A DNA stretch of 38,258 nt, from the NCBI GenBank assembly GCA_021798745.1, contig JAJZBW010000003.1, positions 1 to 38,258 on the forward strand. The letters run 5' to 3'. The notes beneath the pieces were generated by a model, which was given only the letters and a program-made list of their open reading frames with translations, had not been told where the DNA came from and made no database searches. Positions 25,586-33,048 of the stretch are shown here, in pieces (position 1 is the stretch's first letter; each line of letters opens with the position of its first letter). The DNA is from Actinomycetes bacterium (GTDB taxonomy: Bacteria > Actinomycetota > Acidimicrobiia > Acidimicrobiales > Bog-793). The translations under genes were made by a program, and so were the position numbers.

Positions 25586-27090
25586 CCTCCGGGCCACCTC
25601 CCGAGCCCGCGGGCGCCGGTCGCTCCGCTCGAGTGCTCCCGGCGAGCGAGCTCGTCGCCTCGGCCCGGGAGCTCCTCGGGCGCGGCCAGCGGCTCGCGCT
25701 CGTCGCGTGTCACGACGACGGCGACTCCCTGCGCGCGGTCTACCTCTTCCTCGGCTCGCGTCCCGAGAGGCGCGACGAGCTCCACGTGCTCCTCGATCCG
25801 GCGCGTCCCGAGGTGCCGACGACCGCCGGGCTCTGCTTCCCCGGCGGACGGTTCGAGCGGGAGATGCACGACCTGTTCGGCGTCGTCCCGGTGGGGCACC
25901 CGCTCCCGCGCCGGCTCGTCCGCCACTCGAGCTGGCCCGCCGGCTGGTACCCGATGCGCCGCGGCGCGGGGGACCCGCCTCCTTTCGCCGCCCGCAGCGA
26001 TCCCTACCCGTTCCTCGAGGTGGAGGGGACCGGCGTCTACGAGATCCCCGTGGGACCGATCCACGCGGGCATCATCGAGCCCGGCCACTTCCGGTTCTCG
26101 GTCGTCGGAGAGACGATCCTCAAGCTCAAGGCTCGGCTGTGGTTCCTGCACCGAGGGATGGAGCGCTGCTTCGAGGGTCGCCGCGTCGCGGACGGGGTCG
26201 TCCTCGCCGAACGGATCTCCGGCGACACCTCCGCCGCGCACGGGCTCGCGTACGCGCGGGCCGTCGAGGATGCGCTCGGGTGGGACGTCGGACCGGACGT
26301 GCGGCGTCTCCGTGCGCTCGTCCTCGAGCTCGAGCGCATCACGAACCACGTCGCGGACCTCGGCGCTCTCGCGAACGACGCGGGCCTCTCGGTCGTGAAC
26401 GGCCACGCGCTCGCGCTCCGGGAGCGGATGCTCCGCATGGCCGAGCGGGTGACAGGGCATCGACTCTGGCGCGGCGCGATCCACCCCGGAGGGGTCCGCC
26501 TCGCCTCGCTCCCGGACCCGCGCGAGCTCGCCGAGGTCGCACGCGGCGCAGACGAGGTCGCGCGGAACGCTCTCGGGAACACGACCGTCCGCGACCGCTT
26601 CGAAGGAACCGCCGTGCTCCGCGCGGACGATGCCTCGGCGCTCGGGTGCCTCGGAGTCGTCGCACGCGCGAGCGGGATTCGCGTCGACGCTCGAGCCGAC
26701 CACCCCGCGTGCGACCTGGCCGTCGACCCGGTCGTCCGGGACGGAGGGGACGTCCTCGCCCGGTTCCTCGTGCGCCGCGACGAGGTCGCCGCGTCCGTCG
26801 GGCTCGTCGCCGTCCTCTCGTCCGAGGCGGGCGCTCGCCTCTCTCTCGCCCACCCCGCCCCGCGCGAGGCGCGGCCCACCTCCAGCGGCATCGGCATCGT
26901 CGAGGGCTCGAGGGGGACGATCGTGCACCGTGTCGAGATCGACGGCGAGCTGCTCGCACGCGTGAAGGTCGTCGATCCGTCGTGGTTCAACTGGCCCGCG
27001 CTGCCTGTCGCGCTCGCGGACACCATCGTCCCGGACTTCCCGCTCGCGAACAAGAGCTTCGGGCTCTCCTACGCAGGGAACGACCTCTGA
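25582..27090 (+). CDS. Ehr-like large subunit (NuoCD/HycE fusion) lacking all NiFe cysteines
   Basis: 502 residues: NuoC-like domain (about 1-125, FEREMHDLFGVVPVGHPLP) fused to a NuoD/hydrogenase-large domain (about 145-502, PVGPIHAGIIEPGHFRF). In [NiFe] hydrogenases the metal sits on RxCGxC and DPCxxC. Here the first reads R211-I-S-G-D-T216 (both cysteines replaced by Ser/Thr) and the C-terminal end reads N-K-S492-F-G-L-S-Y-A-G-N, with no cysteine. It also lacks the usual C-terminal extension removed during NiFe maturation. The protein therefore cannot bind NiFe and is not a hydrogenase; the rest of the fold is well kept, which argues against decay. Resembles Ehr large subunits. ATG overlaps the preceding stop. 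Confidence 0.92.
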   Translation: MTSGPPPEPAGAGRSARVLPASELVASARELLGRGQRLALVACHDDGDSLRAVYLFLGSRPERRDELHVLLDPARPEVPTTAGLCFPGGRFEREMHDLFGVVPVGHPLPRRLVRHSSWPAGWYPMRRGAGDPPPFAARSDPYPFLEVEGTGVYEIPVGPIHAGIIEPGHFRFSVVGETILKLKARLWFLHRGMERCFEGRRVADGVVLAERISGDTSAAHGLAYARAVEDALGWDVGPDVRRLRALVLELERITNHVADLGALANDAGLSVVNGHALALRERMLRMAERVTGHRLWRGAIHPGGVRLASLPDPRELAEVARGADEVARNALGNTTVRDRFEGTAVLRADDASALGCLGVVARASGIRVDARADHPACDLAVDPVVRDGGDVLARFLVRRDEVAASVGLVAVLSSEAGARLSLAHPAPREARPTSSGIGIVEGSRGTIVHRVEIDGELLARVKVVDPSWFNWPALPVALADTIVPDFPLANKSFGLSYAGNDL

Positions 27091-27111
27091 GGAGCGAGCC
27101 TACGGCGCTCC
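27091..27111 (+). terminator. Short hairpin directly after the Ehr-like operon
   Basis: GGAGCG, nine-base loop, CGCTCC, starting at the base after the large-subunit stop, in the 41-base gap before the convergent DUF4282-like gene. No U-tract. Confidence 0.4.
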
Positions 27112-27131
27112 CGTGACGTCGAGCGGCGGCG

Positions 27132-27494
27132 CTATGCGCCACCCGGCTCGGTTCCCGGCATCTGCTCGCCCGAGTCGGTGGCGATCGCACGTCCCTGGTC
27201 TCGGATCTCGCGCGCATACTCCGCGATCCGGAACACGACCGCCACCACCTCGAGGCTCACGCGCGCGAGAGCGAGGTAGAGGACGTACGCGATGGGCACA
27301 CCGATGACCCCGATCGCGACGTCGGCTCCTCCTCGCGACACGAGCCCTACGAACACAACGATCGCGACCAGCGAGTACACGATCGTCGTCACGATGTAGA
27401 GAGTCCTCACGATCCTCGTCGTGACGAAGGTCGTGAAGGAGAAGTCGTAGAGGCTGCGCAGGAACCCCTTCGCGCCATCCTCGTCACCAACCAT
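27132..27494 (-). CDS. DUF4282-like small membrane protein
   Basis: 120 residues. N-terminal GFLRSLYDFSFTTFVTTRIVRTLYIV, then two membrane segments (about 30-50 and 65-85) with a glycine-rich turn, and a charged C-terminal tail (VVFRIAEYAREIRDQGRA). This is the pattern of the DUF4282 family, of unknown function. ATG 27494 follows GGGAGGG. Convergent to the Ehr-like operon. Confidence 0.8.
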   Translation of the reverse strand: MVGDEDGAKGFLRSLYDFSFTTFVTTRIVRTLYIVTTIVYSLVAIVVFVGLVSRGGADVAIGVIGVPIAYVLYLALARVSLEVVAVVFRIAEYAREIRDQGRAIATDSGEQMPGTEPGGA

Positions 27495-27860
27495 CGCCCT
27501 CCCCCACGGTCCCGGCCGATAGGCGACTCGGCGTGCGAGATGATAGCGGCACGCTGTCCAATAAGCACGTGGCTGCATCTACCTGTCGGCCGTCGTCTGC
27601 AGCGCACCGCGGCGAGGCCTCCGAGCACGGTCGCGACGCCGTCGCAGTCGATCGTGCGAGCGACCTCGATGACGACGCGGTCGCGGCCCTTCTCGCAGAA
27701 CAGGTGCACGAGATTCGGCACCCGCTCGTCTCTCGTCTGGTCGAGCGGGGAGCCTGCGGCTCTCACGACGTCCGTGCAGCGCGGACGAGAGGATCGAGTC
27801 GACCCGGTCCGGTATGTCGCCACGCTCGGGCGCAGATAGGACCTGGGCACGCTACGACCC
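27495..27860. other. Stretch without an assigned gene; possible coding remnant
   Basis: 366 bases between the DUF4282-like and DinB-like genes. Several frames stay open. One plus-strand frame (about 27620-27760) reads DDDAVAALLAEQVHEIRHPLVSRL, and the opposite strand reads an equally plausible LVHLFCEKGRDRVVIEVA. I cannot decide between a remnant and chance. No promoter or RNA recognised. Confidence 0.3.
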
Positions 27861-28508
27861 ATGACCGGGAGGCGAGCCGAGACGCTGCTGGAGACGATGT
27901 CCCAGATCGAGCACTTCACCCTCGGCCGAGCCTGGACCGGTCTGACCGACGACGAGCTCTTCTGGGAGCCATTCCCGACGGCGCGGAGCATTCGTCGCCG
28001 CGACCAGTGCAAGACGCCCGACCCGTTCGGAGCCGGCGAGTGGGTGGCGGACTTTGCGATCCCCGAGCCGACCCCGGTCCCGGTGACCACCATCGCCTGG
28101 CTGTACTGGCACGTGGGATCGGTCCCCGCTCGTCTGTGTGACATCGACTTCCTGGGCGGGACGCGAGCAGTGGCAAGCGGCTGGACGTCCCCGTACCTGA
28201 GTCATCATCCGATGTTCGCCAGCGCGGCCGAAGCGGTCACCGCGCTGCGTGACGGCTGGCAGAGGCTCCGCGGCGCGCTCGAGCAGGCCCGTGCCGGCCA
28301 GCTCGACGTGAGGACTGCTGCGTACACCTATGCCGCCGAGCCGCTGCGAGACGGCCTCTGCGTCGTCGGCCCGCCGGGTCACGCCCGCCCGGCCACGCAC
28401 TTCATCGCCGGCACGCTCAACGAGGTGGGCCATCACGGGACCCAGATCGGCGCCCTGCGCGACTTCTACGCATGGCGCCCGTCGGCTGCCACCGGCACGC
28501 TGACGTGA
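27861..28508 (+). CDS. DinB-like superfamily protein
   Basis: 215 residues, four-helix-bundle metalloprotein family that includes thiol-dependent S-transferases such as mycothiol-dependent maleylpyruvate isomerase. The family's metal histidines are visible: H84 in TTIAWLYWHVGS and H191/H192 in LNEVGHHGTQIGALRDFY. Other landmarks: TDDELFWEPFP near the N terminus and the AEAVTALRDGWQRLRGALEQA helix. The function of this member is unknown, but its position beside a fumarylacetoacetase-family gene recalls maleylpyruvate/fumarylpyruvate pathways (inference). ATG start with a poor ribosome site. Confidence 0.82.
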   Translation: MTGRRAETLLETMSQIEHFTLGRAWTGLTDDELFWEPFPTARSIRRRDQCKTPDPFGAGEWVADFAIPEPTPVPVTTIAWLYWHVGSVPARLCDIDFLGGTRAVASGWTSPYLSHHPMFASAAEAVTALRDGWQRLRGALEQARAGQLDVRTAAYTYAAEPLRDGLCVVGPPGHARPATHFIAGTLNEVGHHGTQIGALRDFYAWRPSAATGTLT

Positions 28509-28581
28509 CAGGACCGGCGGCATAGCCGTGCGGCGTGCGTCGCGTCACTCCGGCTCGTGCACGGCGAGTGGCTCGAATGGG

Positions 28582-28604
28582 AGCGGGGCGAGACCGTCCC
28601 CGCT
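28582..28604. terminator. Hairpin between convergent genes
   Basis: AGCGGGG (28582-28588), nine-base loop, CCCCGCT (28598-28604), in the 131 bases between the convergent DinB-like and fumarylacetoacetase-family genes. Confidence 0.4.
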
Positions 28605-28639
28605 GGCGCCGCCGCGTGCTGTGACAACGGTCGCGCCCT

Positions 28640-29464
28640 TTACGTCGACTCGGCTACGCAGCGGTTCACACACTGGCCGAGGCCCTCGATCCGCGAGCGG
28701 AGCACGCTCCCCGGCCTCAGGTAGACGGGGGGCTGTCGGGCTGCGCCGACACCCGACGGCGTCCCCGACGCGATGACGTCACCAGGGCGCAGCGTCCGGA
28801 TCTGGCTCACGTAGGAGACCAGCGCTGCCGGGCCGAAGAGCAGATCGGAGGTCCGGGACTGCTGCACGACCACGTCGTCCACCTCGCAGGTGATCTCGAG
28901 GTCCTCGGCGCCGTCGACCTCGTCCGGCGTCACGACGTAGGGCCCGAACGGCGTGAGCCGCTCGAACGCCTTTCCCTGGAGCCACTGTGACGTCCGGCGC
29001 TGCCAGTCGCGCAGCGAGATGTCGTTCAGGACCGCGAACCCGCCGATTGCCGCGCGCGCCTCGTCGACGCCCGCCCGGCGGATTGCCGTGCCGACGACGA
29101 CCGCGAGCTCGACCTCCCAGTCCGGAGCGGCGCTCACCGCGGGGAGGACAACGTCGTCGCGGGCGCCGATGAGTGCGTCGGTGAACTTCGCGAACAGCGT
29201 TGGGTACTCGGGAACCTCCCTATTGCCCTCGGAGATGTGGGCGAGGTAGTTGAGACCGACGCAGACGATCGCCGACGGGGCGAGCACGGGCGGCGCGAAG
29301 TCGGCCACCTCGACCGGGATCGGGGCGGCGTCGGGGCGAGCACGAACCACCGGGTCCGTTCCGAGGACGGCACCCACGTCAGGGGCGTCGAGAGGGCGCA
29401 GGACGTCGTTGTCGAGGACGGCAGCCGTCGTGCTCGACCCGAGCCGCAAGGTGGCCAGCTTCAC
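28640..29464 (-). CDS. Fumarylacetoacetate hydrolase family protein
   Basis: 274 residues. Metal-dependent C-C or acyl hydrolase/decarboxylase fold. IVCVGLNYLAHISEGN (catalytic H76), the divalent-metal ligands E117 and E119 in DWEVELAVVVG and D148 in GFAVLNDISLRDWQ, K165 in WLQGKAFE, and the C-terminal RPGDVIASGTPSGVG are all present. Family members include fumarylpyruvate hydrolase, oxaloacetate decarboxylase and several sugar-acid hydrolases; which one cannot be told. GTG start with AGGAGGG upstream. Divergent from the tcuA-like gene across a 151-base region with a palindromic promoter, suggesting shared control. Confidence 0.92.
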   Translation of the reverse strand: MKLATLRLGSSTTAAVLDNDVLRPLDAPDVGAVLGTDPVVRARPDAAPIPVEVADFAPPVLAPSAIVCVGLNYLAHISEGNREVPEYPTLFAKFTDALIGARDDVVLPAVSAAPDWEVELAVVVGTAIRRAGVDEARAAIGGFAVLNDISLRDWQRRTSQWLQGKAFERLTPFGPYVVTPDEVDGAEDLEITCEVDDVVVQQSRTSDLLFGPAALVSYVSQIRTLRPGDVIASGTPSGVGAARQPPVYLRPGSVLRSRIEGLGQCVNRCVAEST

Positions 29465-29601
29465 CGGTGCCCTCCTGTCTACGTTGCCGATCACCTGCGC
29501 CCGCGCGTCCGCCTCGCAGGCGCACCCGACGCCGCCGCCTGCGGGTCGGTCTCGGCCCGTCCCCCGGATACGACCTTCTCGTGCGCGCGTCGGTATGCAA
29601 G

Positions 29602-29609
29602 AGTATACT
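29602..29609. promoter_or_regulatory. Palindromic AGTATACT: -10 on both strands and candidate GntR operator
   Basis: AGTATACT reads TATACT, a near-consensus -10, on either strand. On the plus strand it lies six bases before the GTG at 29616, giving a leaderless tcuA-like mRNA; on the minus strand it could serve the FAH-family gene with a leader of about 130 bases. A related GTATGC block lies just upstream (29593-29598). FCD-type GntR regulators bind short GTnAC-like palindromes, and one is encoded at 32315-32941. Confidence 0.55.
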
Positions 29610-29615
29610 TTCCGC

Positions 29616-31103
29616 GTGTCCCCATCGAGCCGCAAGGTGATGCGCCGCATCACGCCCGTGAGGGGCGCTATCGGCGGCGAGGGACGGGAGGCCGGCACCT
29701 CGCTCTCGCAGCTCTCCGCACGGCCGTGGGACGTCATCGTCATCGGCGGCGGCAACGCCGCCCTCGTCGCCGCGCTGTCGGCGGCGGACAAGGGTGCGAA
29801 CGTCCTGCTCCTCGAGCGCGCTCCCGAGGTGTTCCGCGGGGGGAACACCCGTCACACCCGCAACGTGCGCTGCGTCCATGACGGTACGGACGAGCACGTC
29901 ACGGGGAGCTATCTCTTCGACGAGCTCTGGCAGGACCTGTGTGCGATCGGCGACGGTCCGAGCAACGAGAAGCTCGCAACGATCACCGTGCGCGAATCCG
30001 AGCTCCTCCCCCGCTGGATGAGCGCCCATGGCGTCCACTGGCAGCCGGCCCTGCGCGGCACCCTCCAGCTCACCAGGACGAACCGCTTCTTCCTCGGAGG
30101 TGGGAAGGCGCTCGTCAATACCTACTACCGGACCGCCGCGACACGCGCGGTCACGATCGCATACGACGCCACGGTGGAGGATCTCCTCGTCACCGGCGAG
30201 CGCTGCACGGGTGTGCTCGTGACCCAGAGCGGGACGAGCGCCGAGCTGCGGACCGGGGCGGTCGTGTGCGCGTCGGGGGGCTTCGAGGCGAACGTCCCGT
30301 GGCTGCGCGAGTACTGGGGCGCCGCGGCCGAGAACTACATCGTCCGAGGGGCGCGCTACAACGACGGGCTGGTGCTGAGCGCTCTGTACCGGCACGGCGC
30401 GGCAAAGGCCGGCCAGGAGCGTGGCTTCCACGCGATCGCCGTCGACGCCCGCTCCCCGCGCTACGACGGAGGCATCGCCACGCGCCTCGACACGATTCCC
30501 TTCAGCATCGTGGTCAATCGCGACGCCCGGCGCTTCGACGACGAAGGCGAAGACCTCTGGCCCAAGCGTTACGCGACCTGGGGACACAAGATCGCGCTGC
30601 AGGCCGACCAGATCGCGTACTCGATCTGGGATGCCAAGGTCGACCACCTGTTCTTGCCCCCCCTCTACCCACCTCTCGTCGGCGACAGCGTGAGCAGCCT
30701 CGCGCTTCACCTCGGCATCGACCCCGTCGCCCTCCAAACGACGACTGCGGCGTACAACGCCAGCATCAGCGACGGTGGACGGTTCGACACGAGCGGCCTC
30801 GACGACTGCTCGACCCGCGGGCTCACACCCCCGAAGAGCCACTGGGCGCTCAAGATCGACCAGCCTCCCTTCTACGGCGTCCCACTGCGCCCGGGCATCA
30901 CCTTCACCTATCTCGGGGTTGCGGTCGACGAGAGCGCGCGTGTGCTCCGCACCGACGACTCGCGATTCGAGAACATCTTTGCTGCGGGGGAAATCATGTC
31001 CGGGAACATCCTCTCGAGCGGCTACCTCGCCGGCTTCGGTCTCACGATCGGCGGCGTGTGGGGTCGGATCGCCGGCGAGGAGGCGACGCGTGCCGCTCTC
31101 TGA
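29616..31103 (+). CDS. tcuA: Tricarballylate dehydrogenase-like flavoprotein (TcuA/CobZ family)
   Basis: 495 residues. FAD-dependent dehydrogenase of the succinate dehydrogenase flavoprotein superfamily. Dinucleotide site DVIVIGGGNAALVAALSAA (GGGNAA at 44-49), then the TcuA/CobZ-type RGGNTRHTRNVRCVHD (74-89), NDGLVLSALYRHGA, and a C-terminal AGEIMSGNILSSGYLAGFGLTIGGVWGR FAD/active-site segment. In Salmonella TcuA oxidises tricarballylate to cis-aconitate; here the substrate could be another tricarboxylate-like acid. Start chosen at GTG 29616 because of the -10 box six bases upstream; ATG 29595 would lie before the -10 box. It overlaps the next gene by 14 bases. Confidence 0.87.
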   Translation: MSPSSRKVMRRITPVRGAIGGEGREAGTSLSQLSARPWDVIVIGGGNAALVAALSAADKGANVLLLERAPEVFRGGNTRHTRNVRCVHDGTDEHVTGSYLFDELWQDLCAIGDGPSNEKLATITVRESELLPRWMSAHGVHWQPALRGTLQLTRTNRFFLGGGKALVNTYYRTAATRAVTIAYDATVEDLLVTGERCTGVLVTQSGTSAELRTGAVVCASGGFEANVPWLREYWGAAAENYIVRGARYNDGLVLSALYRHGAAKAGQERGFHAIAVDARSPRYDGGIATRLDTIPFSIVVNRDARRFDDEGEDLWPKRYATWGHKIALQADQIAYSIWDAKVDHLFLPPLYPPLVGDSVSSLALHLGIDPVALQTTTAAYNASISDGGRFDTSGLDDCSTRGLTPPKSHWALKIDQPPFYGVPLRPGITFTYLGVAVDESARVLRTDDSRFENIFAAGEIMSGNILSSGYLAGFGLTIGGVWGRIAGEEATRAAL

Positions 31104-32340
31104 CGAGCTCGCCGACGAGGCTCGCCGGCAGTTCACGATCTGCAACGCGTGTCGCTACTGCGAGGGCTACTGTCCGGTCTTCGTCGCACTCGAGCGATCC
31201 CCCGTATGGTCCAACGACCGCATCGAGCATCTCGCCCATCTCTGCCACGACTGCCGCGGCTGCTACTACGCGTGCATGTACGCCCCGCCACACGCCTTCG
31301 CGGTGAACATCCCTCAGCTCTTCCAGGAGGTACGGCTCCTCCGCTACGAGGGCGCGCCCGGGGGCATCCGCCGCTCCGGTGGAGCTGCGCACCCACCGGA
31401 GCGCCCCACCGGCACAGAGACGGGTCGCTCCCCCGTCGAGGTCGCCGTCCGGTCCGGGCGTCGCGCGGCCCGACGGGCAATCGGCACCACGGCGCTCACC
31501 TACCTCGTCGTCGGCGCGCTGGTCACGGTCGTGGCGGGTGCCGTGCGCGGTCTCGGTGCCGTCTGGCAGGTCCGCCACGGGGCGACGTCCCCGTACGCGA
31601 TCATTCCCGACGGCGCGCTCGTCGCCGTCTCGCTCGCGATCGCTCTCTTCGCCGTCGTCGCGGTCGCTCTCCGGGCTCGGCGCGCGTGGCGTGCGACGGC
31701 CACCGTCGCGCTCGGGGCCCGGCGCCGGGAGATCCTCCGCGCCGCCCTTGCCGACGCGGCGGCGCTCCGGCAGCTCCATGGGGGTGGCCCCGGCTGCCAC
31801 GCCGAGAGGGACGTGGTCGGGCGAGGTCGGAAACGGCTGCACGGATTCGTCTCCGTCGGCTTCTCGCTGTGTCTCGCGTCGACGATCTCCGCCGCAGTCG
31901 AGCAGGACGTCGCCGGTGTCCTTCCCCCGTACCCGCTCGCGTCGCCGCCGGTCGTGCTCGGACTGGTCGGTGGCGTCCTGCTCGCCGCCGGCTGCATCGG
32001 CCTCTCCTACACCAAGCTGCGCGCCGACCGCGCGCCGGCGAGCAGTGCCATGCTCGTGCGCGATTACGGGCTCCTCGCCAGCCTCGGCTTCATCGCCCTC
32101 AGCGGGCTGGGGACATTCGCCGCCCGCACGAGCGCCGGCTACGGCGTCGCCCTGCTGATCCACCTCGCCGCCGTGCTGAGCCTCTTCGCCCTCGCGCCCT
32201 TCAGCAAGCTCACCCACGCCGTGTACCGCACCATCGCCCTCGTGGTGGAGAACGCCGAGGTGGCGGCGGAGCAGGCGGGCACCCTCGGTCCGCCTCCGGC
32301 CGAGGCGGAGCCGATCAGGACGACGCTGAGTACATCTTGA
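31090..32340 (+). CDS. tcuB: TcuB-like Fe-S/membrane electron-transfer protein
   Basis: 416 residues. N-terminal cytoplasmic Fe-S domain with two four-cysteine sets: C18, C21, C24, C28 in CNACRYCEGYC and C52, C55, C58, C62 in CHDCRGCYYAC (two [4Fe-4S]). Then about six membrane helices from residue 135 with several histidines (RLHG, HLAAVLSLF, KLTHAVYR) fitting heme b binding. In Salmonella TcuB reoxidises TcuA and passes electrons to the quinone pool; the partner lies directly upstream. A linker of about 45 residues (95-140) is longer than typical. The 3' end overlaps the convergent GntR gene by 26 bases. Confidence 0.87.
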   Translation: MPLSDELADEARRQFTICNACRYCEGYCPVFVALERSPVWSNDRIEHLAHLCHDCRGCYYACMYAPPHAFAVNIPQLFQEVRLLRYEGAPGGIRRSGGAAHPPERPTGTETGRSPVEVAVRSGRRAARRAIGTTALTYLVVGALVTVVAGAVRGLGAVWQVRHGATSPYAIIPDGALVAVSLAIALFAVVAVALRARRAWRATATVALGARRREILRAALADAAALRQLHGGGPGCHAERDVVGRGRKRLHGFVSVGFSLCLASTISAAVEQDVAGVLPPYPLASPPVVLGLVGGVLLAAGCIGLSYTKLRADRAPASSAMLVRDYGLLASLGFIALSGLGTFAARTSAGYGVALLIHLAAVLSLFALAPFSKLTHAVYRTIALVVENAEVAAEQAGTLGPPPAEAEPIRTTLSTS

Positions 32341-32941
32341 GCCGCACGTCGCGCGCGGCGCTCATATGCGACCAGGCAACCTTGGCCGCGTCGTCGGGTC
32401 GTCCCTCTCGGATGGCCCGGATCAGTTCGTCGTGCTCGGCGAGCACAGCCTCCCAGCGCCCCGGATAGGTGAGCGTCGTCTCCGGGTAGCGGCGGAGCTG
32501 CACGTTGATCCGATCGAGGAGATCACACAGCGTCCGGTTGTGGCTGGACGCCCAGATCTGCTCGTGGAACTCCGCGTTGGCGCGCACGCGCGCCGCGGTA
32601 TCGGAGTCGGCGGTCTCGGCGAGCACGCGCTGGGCGTTGACGAGGCGGCTGAGGTCGAGCTCGGTGCGGTGGGCCGCTGCCGACCGTGCTGCGTACTCTT
32701 CGAGCAGCACCCGCATCTCGTAGATCTCGAGGATCTCCTCGGGGCTGCGTCGGCTGACAGCGAGCCCGCGACCGCTCGGTTCGACGAGACCATCCTGACG
32801 GAGCTTCAACAGGGCTTCCCGCACGGGCGTACGCGATATGCCGTACTGTCCCGCGAGGGCCGTTTCGACGAGCGGGGAGCCCGGCGGAAGGGCACCGGAG
32901 ACGATGGCCTCACGCAGCTCTTCGTAAACCGATCTCGCCAT
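32315..32941 (-). CDS. GntR family regulator, FCD (FadR-type) subfamily
   Basis: 208 residues from ATG 32941. N-terminal winged helix: ARSVYEELREAIVSGALPPGSPLVE, then LAGQYGISRTPVREALLKLRQDGLVE and the wing GRGLAVSRRS. C-terminal FCD domain with EIYEMRVLLEEYAARSAA, ANAEFHEQIWASSHNRTL and HDELIRAIREGRPDDA, whose Asp/His residues bind a metal and an organic-acid effector in this family. A TTG at 32977 is an alternative start. Genomic position makes it the likely local controller of the tcuAB-like genes and the rraA-ThDP-MmgE-ALDH operon (inference). Confidence 0.93.
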   Translation of the reverse strand: MARSVYEELREAIVSGALPPGSPLVETALAGQYGISRTPVREALLKLRQDGLVEPSGRGLAVSRRSPEEILEIYEMRVLLEEYAARSAAAHRTELDLSRLVNAQRVLAETADSDTAARVRANAEFHEQIWASSHNRTLCDLLDRINVQLRRYPETTLTYPGRWEAVLAEHDELIRAIREGRPDDAAKVAWSHMSAARDVRLKMYSASS

Positions 32942-32992
32942 GGCGGCGTCATCCTTCTCGAGAGTCCGGGTGCGCAAGGAGCCTGTTCACAG

Positions 32993-33017
32993 TGTCGACA
33001 GCTGCGCGCAAAGCGTA
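32993..33017 (-). promoter_or_regulatory. Candidate promoter and palindrome upstream of the GntR gene
   Basis: Minus-strand TACGCT (33012-33017) is a possible -10. TGTCGACA (32993-33000), a perfect palindrome, would lie just after the transcription start, where an autoregulatory operator could sit. Confidence 0.35.
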
Positions 33018-33048
33018 CCCGAGCGGGCCGCGCCCGAGGACGACACGC

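Noticed and set aside
25582-27090. Annotating the large subunit as an active [NiFe] hydrogenase or formate hydrogenlyase subunit
   Set aside because: All four metal-binding cysteines are absent, no C-terminal maturation extension is present, and no hyp or formate dehydrogenase genes are nearby.
19950-27090. Calling the six-gene operon respiratory complex I (nuo)
   Set aside because: NuoE, F, G, I, A and J are missing, and the HyfE-like gene and two antiporter genes in this order are typical of the group 4 hydrogenase/Ehr family.
27407-28144. Minus-strand frame of about 245 codons opposite the DinB-like gene
   Set aside because: It overlaps a recognisable DinB-like protein and its 3' part overlaps the DUF4282-like gene out of frame; composition looks like an antisense shadow.
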